Part shown: positions 36,301 through 47,167 of the stretch, piece after piece | Numbering within the stretch: position 1 is the first letter of the stretch | Layout of the letters: each line of letters begins with the position of its first letter | Assembly: GCA_963682055.1 (NCBI GenBank) | Contig: OY821747.1 | Location: forward strand, 21,574,126 to 21,638,125 | DNA: 64,000 nt | Direction of reading: 5' to 3' | Source: Primula veris | Lineage: Eukaryota > Streptophyta > Magnoliopsida > Ericales > Primulaceae | The notes under the pieces: model-generated | Told to the model about the DNA's origin: nothing | The model's input: the letters and a program-made list of their open reading frames with translations, nothing else | The model's database searches: none | Translations under genes and position numbers: made by a program

Positions 36301-37800
36301 TCTTTCATGAGCTATTACCAGATAACACTGGTTTTCTCGAATATTTTATAACTCAACAAGGTACGGCAGGACCTACATGAGTATAAGACCTCATATTTGA
36401 CAAATCAATTTGGTTTTACCAAAGATTTCGATTTTGGAACGACAGGTCCAGAATCATTGTCACTGAGTACTCTTTTAGGCAAATAGTTGGTGAAATTATG
36501 TGGTACACTGTTACCCACTATTTTCAAAAAAAAATCAACTACCGCACAAGTATTGCCTAAAATTTCATAATTTAAAGTTTGGTCACATTTGTCAAAGAAA
36601 TTTGCTCAAATCACTTTAAATTATTTCGAGAAATTTTGTAAACAGGCAAACCATAATCCAAAAGTATGGTCCAAATGGAAAATTAATAATTCAAATGGAA
36701 AACATAATCCAGATGAGCGAAAAAATGGCTCAATGATTTATCAAAATCAATAAAAAAAGGTCCCAAACTCATTTGAGCCACAAAACCGGGGGTCTCATGA
36801 GTTTCCTTTCAGTTAGCTTTAAGCACATTAGCATCGGTTTTTGCACCTTTGTAATAGTTTTGAACTATTTAAGGAGTAACCGTGCATGACCTTTGTCTTT
36901 ATAGCATAGAATTGCCTCATTGAGGATTATCTCTTCCTTTGTGACAACGGGTCATATTGTTCCTTTCCATTACTGTCTTGGAGCCACATGTTTTTGATTT
37001 TGACGATTGTCTAAAATCTCGCTTGGCTAGGCGATTCATCGGGATCGCGACAGTTCGAGACAAATAACACATATCTCGGTTCTCGATTCGTGGAAAAAAT
37101 GTACACGAAGAGCATTAATATCAGGCAAACAATTCGCCATTGACCCAATAGGATTAAAATTACTCACCGGGGTAATTTTCTTATCCAATAACAGATGGAC
37201 GATAAAGCAACATGGTGAATATAAATTCACGATACTGCTTATGGAATACAATTTCCAAACTAGTATTTTAGTGAAGGATTGCTCCAATATGTCAATTTCA
37301 GACATTTGTTTACCATAGACGTTATCACGTCTCAAATGTGGCGACCGAATAAAATCAACGCCTTAGCATTCATCTCGAGGGTAACAACAAACTCGTGTTT
37401 TACTCATCAAAGATGGCATCCAAAAAAAATTTGGGCATCACATTTTCACACATCAGGGTGAGTAACATGTGGTGACGGATTAAAATCAACGTTTAAACAG
37501 TCATTTCGCAAGTATGTTTTATGATTTTTCTCATCATAGATGGCATCCAACATGTGTTGGGAGTTCTGGATTATTTATCATATAAAACGACTGGTTTATA
37601 TGTTTATGGTTTGCACAAGCACAAACTTTTTTTTCGAAACGACAGGTTCGAAAACATTAGTTTTGCTTCTCATGTGAATCGGTTCTCATTGATCGAACGA
37701 CGGGTCGATACTGAAACACCAATTCGGCGAAACATACATCACTATATAAACACACTCGGGGAAATTATTATTTAGTCAACCCCTTTCGGTAGCTCTACTT
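33340..37800 (-). pseudogene. Copia gag-pol remnant
   Basis: Reading the minus strand, RNase H fragments are found at about 33560-33650 ('FFGYTDADYLSDPHKGYS') with the preceding 'HATIEMALKTHYLTLW' segment at about 33700-33770. RT fragments are at about 34073-34200 ('YRLSEYLSSLGYLNK' and 'FEMKDLGKKR'). The two RT pieces are joined directly, so the part that should carry YVDD between them is deleted. Farther upstream (34.9-37.8 kb) only short fragments remain and I cannot place integrase, protease and gag borders with confidence. The region is unusually rich in short perfect hairpins. Confidence 0.75.
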
Positions 37801-39201
37801 GAAAAACGACCAGGAAAGACGGTGAGGGTGGAGGGCACAAATGCCACTTAAAACCCGACCTCATTAGGATATCGACTTCCGCCTATATCTTTCCTAGACA
37901 TCGTATCTAAATAGGTGAGGCTAGTTGGGGAAGGTTCATAATTTTTCCAACTTAAATGTGAAAATATATGATTTCGCAAATTAACATGTTGTACATATAT
38001 GTATATGGCAGTAAATAAATATCAATATGTTTCCTGTTTCCATGCTTAACAAATAATCGTAACATGGCAGTACATAGATTAACACTCAATATTATCTAGA
38101 TGTAATGTATCTATGTGTAATGTTTCTAATAAGGAAGTGATATTAAGATTATCAATCTAAATCTACCAAGTTACACTAGCAAGATATAACTCAATCTTTT
38201 ATTATTCTATTGCTATATGTGTAAGTTTTATACATGATAATTCATAAGATACAGTACAATCACGCAAGGAATCAAATATTAATTCATGGTAATTTGTCTA
38301 ATTACATTATTAATTTATCTAATTCATGATAATTCATGGTAACTAAATCATGCATGTTAGTAATATATTTTATTTACCAATTTTACACTAGCAAGATATA
38401 AATTAATATTATACAAATCTATTGCTTTTATGTGTAAGTTTTATACATGTTAACTAAATCATGCAATAGGATGAATTAAATTTATATGGAAACACATCAA
38501 TTTATTCAATTAACATGCAATTTTTTATTCACTTGCCTTTTTAATAAATATATATGCATGTGGATGGATATTTAGACCGAATATTGACTATTATAACACA
38601 TATATATTGTTTTTATACATGTAATATACTACAGGGACTATCCGTGTAATTTCAGCAAACTATATATCTATTTACAGCATTATTACAGCTTCAGTCCATA
38701 ATTTCAGACAAGTTTCAGTTTAGTCCTTGAGTAATTTACAGATTAGTTTACAGCTTTCAGAGAATTACAAATCAGTACATACGTTTCAGTTTGTTGCAGA
38801 TTTAATCCGACAGATTAATACATGTTTTACAATTACATGATTTTCGATTTACAAATCGATTATATGTGACGTTGCATAGTCTATTAATATATCAATCACA
38901 TGGTTACATATCTATGTATTCTAGGTGATCATGTTATACAGTTGTAAACGATTAAACATGCAAATAATACAATAACACTACCATATCCATATTTTATATA
39001 TAAATCATGGTGGTTCAATTTTATGTAGTACCAAATCTAATTACACATGCAATTTTCTGCCATCACATTGATAAAAAAAAATTATACCTTCCTTCTGTTA
39101 TTTTGGTGAAGGCCGATTGAACTAAAAAATTCAAAATTTCGTCGTATGTTTATAACCCAGTATTCGAGTTGTTCTTTGAACAAATATCACAATATTATAT
39201 T
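37801..39201 (-). other. AT-rich leader region of the Copia element
   Basis: No coding remnant is recognisable. It lies between the gag-side remnants and the primer-binding region and is probably untranslated leader plus decayed sequence. Confidence 0.45.
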
Positions 39202-39226
39202 CTCCGCGAGCAAAGTGTCGATAACG
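39202..39226 (-). other. Primer-binding region of the Copia element
   Basis: On the minus strand CGTTATCGACACTTTGCTC follows the 5' LTR directly. I did not match it to a particular tRNA. Confidence 0.5.
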
Positions 39227-39424
39227 TGTTGTGTGACATATTAGCTCAGTATATATATTATATAGGAGACATAAAGAGGGGGAATAGTAGGTATTTATTA
39301 ATCAGAATGTGTATGAATGAATGTGAAATACAAGACCCCTAACACTCTTTATATAGATAGAGTTGTAAGGTTACAAGACCACTTGGGCCCATAAAGTACA
39401 AGCTCAAGAGTCCAATAATATACT

Positions 39425-39430
<6 letters not shown>
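39227..39430 (-). repeat. Copia LTR (5' LTR of the minus-strand element)
   Basis: 204 bp, the partner of 32354-32557, with the same ends and the same TATA-like and polyadenylation-like motifs on the minus strand. Confidence 0.93.
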
Positions 39431-39461
<31 letters not shown>

Positions 39462-39463
39462 GT

Positions 39464-39639
39464 GGGGAATGATCTATACACACATAAAAAAACACATTAT
39501 CTTTACAAATCAATCACAACCCTCCATTTACTTACTTTTAATGGTCACTAATCTTGACCATTAAAAGTAAGTAAATGGAGGGTTGTGATTGATGTGTAAA
39601 GATAAATTTTTTTTTTAATGTGTGTATAGATCATCCCCC
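39464..39639. repeat. Near-perfect foldback MITE
   Basis: Arms of about 83 bp are almost perfect inverted copies (left end GGGGAATGATCTATACACAC, right end the same on the minus strand with GGGGATGATC). A loop of about 7 bases (CTAATCT) separates them. It lies in a TA-repeat just right of the Copia element. It has no coding capacity and would form a strong hairpin if transcribed. Confidence 0.9.
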
Positions 39640-40277
39640 TATATATATATATATGTGTGTGTGTGGTGATCAACATATTTTGATCGTATTTTTCATCCCC
39701 GATTACTATCTGGCCACAAGAGCATGAAACTTATTTCGTTGCGTGATTAGCCTGCAATTTTATCTGGTTCTTTTTTCCTTCTCTCCTCAAATTAGGGTTC
39801 TTATTTTTTTTTAGAAATTATATTGTTTAATTAGACTTCTGTGTGATATATTATACATCTGTTGTTATTAATTTTGTTTATTGAACAGAAGTAAAATTTT
39901 CCCCAATTTTTCAGTTCTTGAAAAATTAGGGGTTTTCTATGATTAGTTGGTTACTGACATGGATCTTGCTTTATTGGGATATAACTTTTTTTTATTATTC
40001 TTTGACGGTGTTTAGGGTTTTTTGATCAACATTATAGGTTTATTGTTCAATTAGGTAGATATTAGTGCTTGTGATTAATCAAGATCAGGAGTAAAATTTC
40101 CCATAATTTTTAAAAAAATTAAGGGTTTCTGTGATTGGTTATTTAATTGATCTAAATATTTGTTAATTTGCTAGTTTTTAGTTGTTAAATTTTCATATTA
40201 AGTAAGTAATTGTGGGTTATTTCTTGTCATATATTACAGTTGAATTCAACAATTAGCTTTCTTCTGGATCTTTATAC

Positions 40278-41460
40278 ATGGCCAATATTGAGAATAATTC
40301 TCCAGTGTGATATACCATGAATTCTTATTTCATAGGAACTAATGAGAATACACGTTCTAGTATAGTCATACCTATTCTTACTACACCTAATTTTCATTCT
40401 TGGAAGAGAGATATGGAGATTTCTATAGGTGCTAAGTCTAAGTTAGGGTTCATTAATGGTTGCCTAGTTTGCCCTGATGAGAATGACCAGATGTATGTTG
40501 CTTGGAATCAGTGTAATCTGATTGTGATGTCTTGGATTATAAACTCTGTTAGTAGTGATATTGCTCAGTCTATTCTATATGTTGATACTGCCACCAAGAT
40601 GGGGAGAGAGTTGGTTGAGAGACTTTCTCAGGGTAATGAAGTAAGAATTTATGAGCTTCATCAGTGTGTTAGTTCTAGTGTTCAAGATGATATGTCTGTT
40701 TCTGCTTATTTCACTAAACTAGAGACTTTATGCAATTTTTTGAATATTATAAACCCTATCTTTGTGTGTAGTTGTGGAGTTGTATCATATTGTACTTATG
40801 ATTTCATGACTGCTATTGTAGTAAGAGAGAATATGATTAAAATGATATTTCTGATGAGATTGGATGAGATATTTTCTATGGTGAGGGGTTAGATTCTTCT
40901 TATGAAACCTTAGCATGAATAGTATATATTCTATGCTAACTAGTGATGAGAAGCAAAATAGTTTTCATCATAATTCAGTGGTTCAGAATATGCCTTTAAA
41001 TGTTCAATCGCATAGAGTGCTTGGTAGTAACCAGGGGAGTTTTAGTAATCATGGGATATCAATGCTAATGCAGCAAGTTATAGGACTAATTTTGGGAAGG
41101 GGAATAACAATATGAAGTGTTCTCACTATGGATCTAATAGGCACACTAAAGACATGTGTTATAAAGTGCATGGGTATCCACCAGGTTGGAGACCAAGACC
41201 AGGCCTCCTTCCTTTTATCTTTCTTTCCAGCCTAGGGCTCAAGCTCATCTAGCTTCTACCTTTCAGAACATTGGGAGTGTTTTTCAGTAGAATTTGAACT
41301 CTTCCTATTCTGTAGCTCATCAGAATCAATTCTCTCCTCATCATGTTACTTATCAGAATCAGGCTTCTCATCCCTCTTCTACTCAAAATCAATTGAATGA
41401 TGGTTATTCTTTTATGAGTAATAAAGATTCTTCTATTGTTGCAAGTTCTTCTTCTTAACA
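40278..41460 (+). pseudogene. Gag of the second Copia element
   Basis: The frame probably starts at the ATG at 40278 (MANIENNSPV) and meets a TGA at 40308; the next ATG (40317) opens 191 codons. The plant Copia gag pattern is clear: 'PNFHSWKRDMEISIGAKSKLGFINGCL', 'NQCNLIVMSWIINSVSSDIAQSI', 'RIYELHQCVSS' and 'VSAYFTKLETLCNFL'. A frame change near 40900 leads into 'SMLTSDEKQ', and a degenerate CCHC knuckle ('SHYGSNRHTKDMCYKVHGYPPGW') follows at about 41120-41190. Zinc-knuckle residues are incomplete. This would be the particle protein. Confidence 0.85.
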
Positions 41461-41574
41461 GGTTGAGATGATTTCAACTCATTTCTCTAATTTGATCTAT
41501 ACTTACATGACAGCTATTCATTTAGTTTCTGCTGGTTTTCTAAACTCGGTAAATAAATTTTGAAGTGTTAATAA

Positions 41575-41911
41575 AAGTAATATTACATGGATTTTAGATA
41601 GTGGAGCTAGTGAATATACGGTAAATTCAAGTTCTTATTTTTCATAATATAGAAAAAGAAGTGTATCTTTGGTTAATATACCTAATGGAAATAGAGCTAT
41701 TGTTACTCATGTAAGTACAGTGTTTTTTAAATATGGGTTGGTTTTGGAAAATGTATTATGTGTATCATCTTTTAGTTTTAATTTGATTTTTGTTAGCAAG
41801 TTGACTAGAGATGTTCCTTCTTTTTTAAGTTTTAAGTCTAGCATATGTATTATTCATGACCATGCCTATTTGAAGATAATTGGTAGTGCAGCTGAGAGAA
41901 ATGGTCTTTAA
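41575..41911 (+). pseudogene. Protease and pre-integrase part of the second Copia element
   Basis: 'WILDSGASEYT' at about 41589-41622 is the protease active site with the aspartate kept. A TAA at about 41646 interrupts it. The following 'VNIPNGNRAIVTHVSTV' and 'LENVLCVSSFSFNLIFVSKL' are typical for Copia protease C-terminal parts. It ends at a TAA at 41909. Confidence 0.85.
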
Positions 41912-42640
41912 ATCTTTGAGAATTCTTTTGTTGTTCTTTGTGGTGTTTCCAAGTTTTATTCTCATAAGTTTCCTTCTGTTTGTAGGATCTTCTATCTAGC
42001 ATATTAGGTTAGGTCATCCTAGTAAAACAGTGTTAAATCTTGATGTTCATGATGTAAATGTTGGTTCTCATACTGTGTGTGATACTTGTCATCTTGCTAA
42101 ACATCATAAATCTCCTTCTTCAATAAGTACTTCTTATACTTCTTATGCTTTTGAATTGATTCATTGTGATTTATGGGGGTCCCTATGCTACAGCTACTCA
42201 AAATGTTCATAGGTTTTTTCTAACCATAGTAGATGATTATACTAGGTGTACATGGATTTTTCTTATTAAAAATAAGTCTGATACTGCTAGTGTTGTTTCA
42301 TATTTTCATTAAATGGTAAAAATTCAGTTTAGTTGTAATATTAAAATATTAAGGCCTGGTCATGATACTGAGTTTAATTTGGATAATTTCTATTTAGATA
42401 ATGGTATTATACATCAGACTAGTTGTGTTTATACACCACAGCAGAATGGAGTAGTAGAAAAGAAGCATCCACATCTTATGAATGTAGGTAGGGCATTAAG
42501 AATTGGTTCTTTATTACCTTTAGTTTTTTGGGGAGATTGTGTTCTTACAACAGCTTATTTAATTAATACATTGCTAATGGTGTTTTATATCCTTTGTCAT
42601 CTTCTGTTACTTACGATAAGGTTTCTTCTAAGTTAAAACT
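41912..42640 (+). pseudogene. Integrase of the second Copia element
   Basis: The GAG-pre-integrase part ('RLGHPSKTVLNL', about 42005) and the CxxC of 'CDTCHLAKHH' (about 42078) form the zinc-binding region. The core shows 'ELIHCDLWG' (D, about 42153-42180), 'IVDDYTRCTWIF' (about 42225), the region of the second D altered to 'PGHDTEF' and 'YTPQQNGVVEKKH' with the glutamate (about 42432-42468). Stops and at least one frame change break it. Confidence 0.82.
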
Positions 42641-43575
42641 TTCTGTTTGGCTATTTCTTCTAACATAGAACCTAAAAGTTACAAACAGGCACATATTGAT
42701 CCTCTATGGCAGGATGCCATGAAAAATGAAATAAAAGTTTTAGAAGAAAATAAGACTTGAGTTTTAACTGAATTACCACCTGGAAAACAGGCTATAAGTT
42801 GTAAATGGGTATATAGAATTAAGTATAAGTATGATAATAATATAGAAATATATAAAGCTAGAATTGTAGCTAAATGATATATACAATTAGAGAGAATTGA
42901 TTATGAAGCTACTTTTTCACCAGTAGCAAATATGACTACAGTTAGATGTTCTTGTCTGCTTCTCAAAATTGGGTTTTGCTTCAAATAGATGTTAATAATG
43001 GTTTTTTACATGGGGACTTAGATGAAAAAGTTTACATGTTAGTACCACATGGGTTTCAGCATGATAAATCAAATATAGGTTGCAAATTGCAAAAGTCTTT
43101 ATATGGGTTAAAATAAGCTTTCATACAGTGGTTTTCAAAATTAAGCACTGCACTTCTTTTATTTGGTTTTATTCAATTTTCTGCTGATCATTCCTTATTT
43201 ACTTTCAATAAAAATGGTGTCTTCTTAGCCTTGTTAATATATGTAGATGATATTTTAATTGGTAGCACTTCTTCTGATTTAGTTACTCAAGTTAAACATT
43301 TCTTAGATACTCAGTTTAAACTTAAGGATTTAAATCCCATTAAGTTTTTTTTAAAACTTGAAATTGCCAGAAATAAAGATGGTATTCATGTTTGTCAAAG
43401 AAAATATGTCTTAGAACTACTAGCTGAAACTGGTCAATTAGCGGCTAAACCATCTAGTTTTCCCATGGATGCTAAGTCTAAATACACCATAATAATAATA
43501 ATTTGCATGACTAAATCTAAATACACCATTGATGATAATAATTTGCATGAGGATGTTACTTAATATAGGAGATTA
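42641..43575 (+). pseudogene. Reverse transcriptase of the second Copia element
   Basis: 'DPLWQDAMKNEIKVLEENKT' (about 42700), 'CKWVYRIKYKYD' (about 42800), a broken middle part, and the catalytic 'IYVDDILIGS' (about 43231-43266) are present; downstream 'FKLKDLNPIKFFLKLEIAR' fits the thumb. Stops lie near 42760 and 42874 and a frame change in 42950-43120. A 39-bp tandem duplication (units at 43472 and 43511) lengthens the region after 'SFPMDA'. Confidence 0.85.
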
Positions 43576-44035
43576 ATAGGTAAATTGATGTATCTAACTA
43601 TTAACATGCCTGATATTAGCTTTGCAGTACATTATTTGAGTCAATTTTTATCTTGTCCAAGTAAAAAGCATTTTGCAGCAGCTTTGACAATTGTAAGGTA
43701 CATAAAAGGTGATCCTTCTCAACGCATATTCTATCTTCTTCTTCTAATTTATATTTAAAAGCATTTAGTGGTTCAGATTGGACAGCATGTGTAGATACCA
43801 GAAAGTCTGTCACTGGTTTTTGCATTTATTTAGGTTGGTTTTTGCATTTATTTAGGTTGGTTTTTGCATTTATTTAGGTGATTCTTTGATTTCATGGAAA
43901 AGTAAAAAAGCAACACATTATTTCTAAAAGTTCTGCAGAATCAGAATATAGAGATTTAACTTCCAATTCATATGAAATAATTTGGTTCAATTGAATAAAC
44001 GGCAATACTTACGTGTGTATATATATATATATATG
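43576..44035 (+). pseudogene. RNase H of the second Copia element
   Basis: 'LMYLTINMPDISFAVHYLSQFLSCPSKKHF' (about 43588-43677) and 'SVTGFCIYL' (about 43806) are RNase H marks. A 22-bp unit (GGTTTTTGCATTTATTTAGGTT) is repeated three times at 43815-43880 inside the domain, shifting the frame. The end 'SAESEYRDL...SYEIIWFN' (about 43935-43995) is still recognisable. Confidence 0.8.
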
Positions 44036-44089
44036 ACGATCAACATATTTTGATCGCATTTTTTTATCTCCAATTACTATCTGGTCACC

Positions 44090-44753
44090 AAAAAGTGACC
44101 TACACTTGATTTACATAGGCCAAACAAAGCATTTTTGTAGCTTGAATGGTTCAAAAGTTATGGTTTATTTTGTTTCCGGTTTCAATAAAATCGGTTAATT
44201 CCTTTTGATTAAAGAAAATATTAAAAACTGAAAGTAAGAATTGAGAGATCACTAAAGTCTTAAAATGATTTGTGCCAAAAAAATTAAGAGATCTTGTAAA
44301 GTGCAGAATATATACAATGGGAAACTGCTAACGAAAGCTACATAAATTACTTTGTCACTGGACAAAAACTTGCTTAAGCATTCCAAAATGTAATTCTCAA
44401 AATCAATTAAACTGCCATTACCGTATGTATAGGCAAATAATCCACCAATCAACTGATTAAAAGCTATAAAAATATATCGATCATAGCACTCATCAATTAA
44501 ATTGTCACAAAATAGCGCATAACAATTTAAAATGTCATAAAACACATAAATTAAATTGTTTGAGTACAACTAAATAGCACTCATCTGGCACACAAAAACC
44601 ACCAAACTACTAACCATCATATTACAAAATCAAACTTGAAAGTTGCTTAAAACATAAAAAATGTCATAAACACATCAAATAATTCGTCTGAGTACAAAAT
44701 AAAAAAGCACTCATCTCACAAAAATAGGCGAAAAATCAACCAACCATGCATTC
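44090..44753. other. Intergenic stretch
   Basis: No gene is seen. A short inexact duplication with ATCACTCATCTSRCACA-like sequence lies at about 44577 and 44707. Confidence 0.45.
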
Positions 44754-45700
44754 ATTAATAGTAGCGATTGCGATCGTAATAATTGTACTGGTCACCATAC
44801 CCATAATTCGAACCACTGTTGTAACCATGGTGATCCCAACCCCCTCTCCTATCGGGATAATAACTTTAAAACGCGTCGTGATAAATCCCTTCAATCGGTG
44901 CCACCTGGTCTCTGTACCCGTAAGGTCCTTGGTCCATATAACCATGTGCCCCGTAACCATATGCGCCATAGCTATGTGCCCCATTACCTCTATTTGGATT
45001 GGGAGTGCCAAGTTTCAACCATTTGAGATCTGCGTGTTTTCCGTTCCTATTTATTGCTTTCATGAGAATGTTCGGATCCATCTCTCCAGATATCTTCACT
45101 AATCCCTCATCCGCGTCTATGGTAAACGAATATTCGCCTACGATATAAGTGCATATATAGTATAAATAGACATAAAGTAAATACAAAAAGGAGAGGATTT
45201 ATAAGGTATATATTGCTCTCTTACAATAACTTTCCAGTAGACCTAAAAAAATTACTCCGTATAGAAATTAGTCTAGGGTATGAATTTAATCTAAAGATCA
45301 ATTAAGATGCTTTAGTAATCATATTAATTTTTGTTGGAAAAATGATCGACATATACATAATAGATCATAAGAGTTGATAATTCCTGTGTATCATTGTAGA
45401 TTGCCTGATTACCAAAAAAAATGTATTGATCGAGCGTTTATATTAAGAGAACATGTAAATAATTAGTACTAATTAAAATATTAAATATTACCAGCGATGG
45501 AACTCAACACTTCATACATCTTCATCTTGCAAGCATCACAATTCATATTCATTTTCAGAACACAACCCTGCAAAATTAATTATATACCAAAACAAAAATA
45601 ACAATTGAGACAATAAATATAATGAATGTAAGAAAATACATTTTTCCAGTGACTTTTCATAATTTGGTGGCAAAAAACTTACAACATCTGAGATAGACAT
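44754..45700 (-). CDS. Heavy-metal-associated (HMA) domain protein with internal stop
   Basis: Three exons join in frame on the minus strand: 45683-45700 (ATG, MSISDV), 45492-45567 and 45137 downward, with GT..AG borders. The product starts with an HMA domain: 'LKMNMNCDACKMKMYEVLSSIAG' gives the CxxC metal site, 'EYSFTIDADEGLVKISGEMDPNILMKAI' the second half. A Gly/Tyr-rich tail follows ('YGAYGYGAHGY'). A TAA at 44866-44868 ends the frame at about 120 residues, yet the same frame continues with a matching Tyr/Gly-rich tail ('GYNSGSNYGYGDQYNYY') to a stop at 44754. Either the gene is recently truncated or the tail is lost from the protein. No C-terminal CaaX prenylation box is visible, so it resembles HIPP/HPP proteins without the isoprenyl signal. 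The expected role is binding of metal ions; function is not known. Confidence 0.65.
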
Positions 45701-47167
45701 TTGTTCGATCCCCCCAAAAACAGTAAAAATCTCTTGATAAAATGTAGTTCTTGCTCCTAAAAAGTTGAATTAAGGCTTCTGTATAATTTGTGACGATATG
45801 GTAGTAAAATTAGGATGTACGTAAACGTTATTAAAGGTTCATTTATTGTTAAGATATGGAAATAATATCAACAGCAATAATACATCTACAAGTATATTAG
45901 TCAAATACTATCTAAAAGGTAAATCGTTGATTTCATTTCTACATGGTAATTCTTGGATTTCATTTCTATAAAAAGTCAATTACCCCGGTAGTTCTCGTAG
46001 TTTAATATTTTATGAAGCAAGTTATTTGGTAAATAAGTTACACCAATGAATCAATGATCCCTAGTTGAGACAATAATTCATTTTCACGCTTGTCGTTTAT
46101 TTCCATGTTATCAATTTAACAGTACATCAAATAACTGTTAGTAAGTATGATTTACCTTAATGATTCAACCATTTGATTGCATCATTTGAAGGTCGGTGTT
46201 GGACTAAGAGCCTTATCGGAATTACAAATAATTTATTTGATTTTAAAAAGTGCAACCGGACAATTAGCACGAATCGGACTACAACTAACACGAAAGACAT
46301 TTGCAATATCATCTTGGGTGTTGTACTAGATTAGTCTAATATCATTCGAATTCCAAATCAACATGCATTTTAAATATCGCTCACAATCCAAGCCGAATTG
46401 CTAACCCTCATTACCCATGTGGACATATTAAATGGCAATAATAGAACATGATGGCACGTGGATGTCGATTTGTGGGCTGGGGAATGTTGTTTTGTGACGT
46501 AGGCCGTTACGTTTTTTATTTTTTAACAATAACAAAATTGCTAAAAAATATCACCATCCAAACTCTAATTTACAAAATAATTTAAGGCACATTAATTTCT
46601 TCCACCAATGAGAATAAATTTTCTAATAAGTTGTAGGCTTTATGAGCTATGACTTATGAGCTAGTACTCTCATTATTTTATTATTTTGGTGCCTACCCAT
46701 ATTAAAGAGGAAAATATTTGATGTTACGAACTAAAACACATTTGATGTTCATCTACAACATTTAAGCAAATGTACCAAATTCGTCTCCAGCTAAAAAACT
46801 CAGAACATATCCACTGTTAGTTAACCATAAGCTTAAAGCATACCGATCAATTTGCCACTTTAGCGCAAACAAACAAAAACTAAATCTGAAAAAAGCTAAA
46901 TAAAACCAAATTATTTCACAACAAAGTTCAACAAATATCATCCCTCATTTTCTGCATTTACATTTCATCAGAGGCATTGTTCTTCACCCCTCCTAATCGA
47001 CTAAGCGGAAAAAATAAATTCATACACATGTTTTTTTATCATAATAACAACACTTTTCTTATGTTTTTTTTCCAACAAAGGCACGGTAAGAACAAGAAAC
47101 ATGAAAAGCAATCCATCGTCGTCAATACAAAAAACGAAAAAAAAAAAAAAAGTAAACTTATAACGTC
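45701..47167. other. Intergenic stretch
   Basis: It holds the promoter side of the HMA gene and the 3' end of the kinase gene. No further gene is supported; the ORF at 46977-47192 is A/T-driven. Confidence 0.5.

Larger units (their letters stand above)
32354..39430 (-). mobile_element. Ty1/Copia LTR retrotransposon, minus orientation, degenerate
   Basis: Two 204-bp LTRs (32354-32557 and 39227-39430) begin TGTTG and end CAACA. Five-base repeats TATAT flank both sides (32349-32353 and 39431-39435), although the site is within TA repeats. Direction is minus: a polypurine tract lies inside the left LTR and the primer site inside the right LTR. Pol remnants on the minus strand run right to left. 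I count about 14 mismatches between the LTRs by eye, so the insertion is not recent. Coding parts are heavily broken and the YVDD part of RT is missing. Confidence 0.92.
39667..44088 (+). mobile_element. Second Ty1/Copia element remnant, plus orientation
   Basis: A direct repeat of about 50 bp (TGATCAACATATTTTGATCG...ATTACTATCTGG) stands at 39667-39716 and at 44036-44088 and probably marks the LTR starts; the right LTR is cut off soon after. Between them lie gag, protease, integrase, RT and RNase H in Copia order on the plus strand, with many stops and some frame changes. The layout is that of an old element that lost most of its 3' LTR. Confidence 0.85.
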
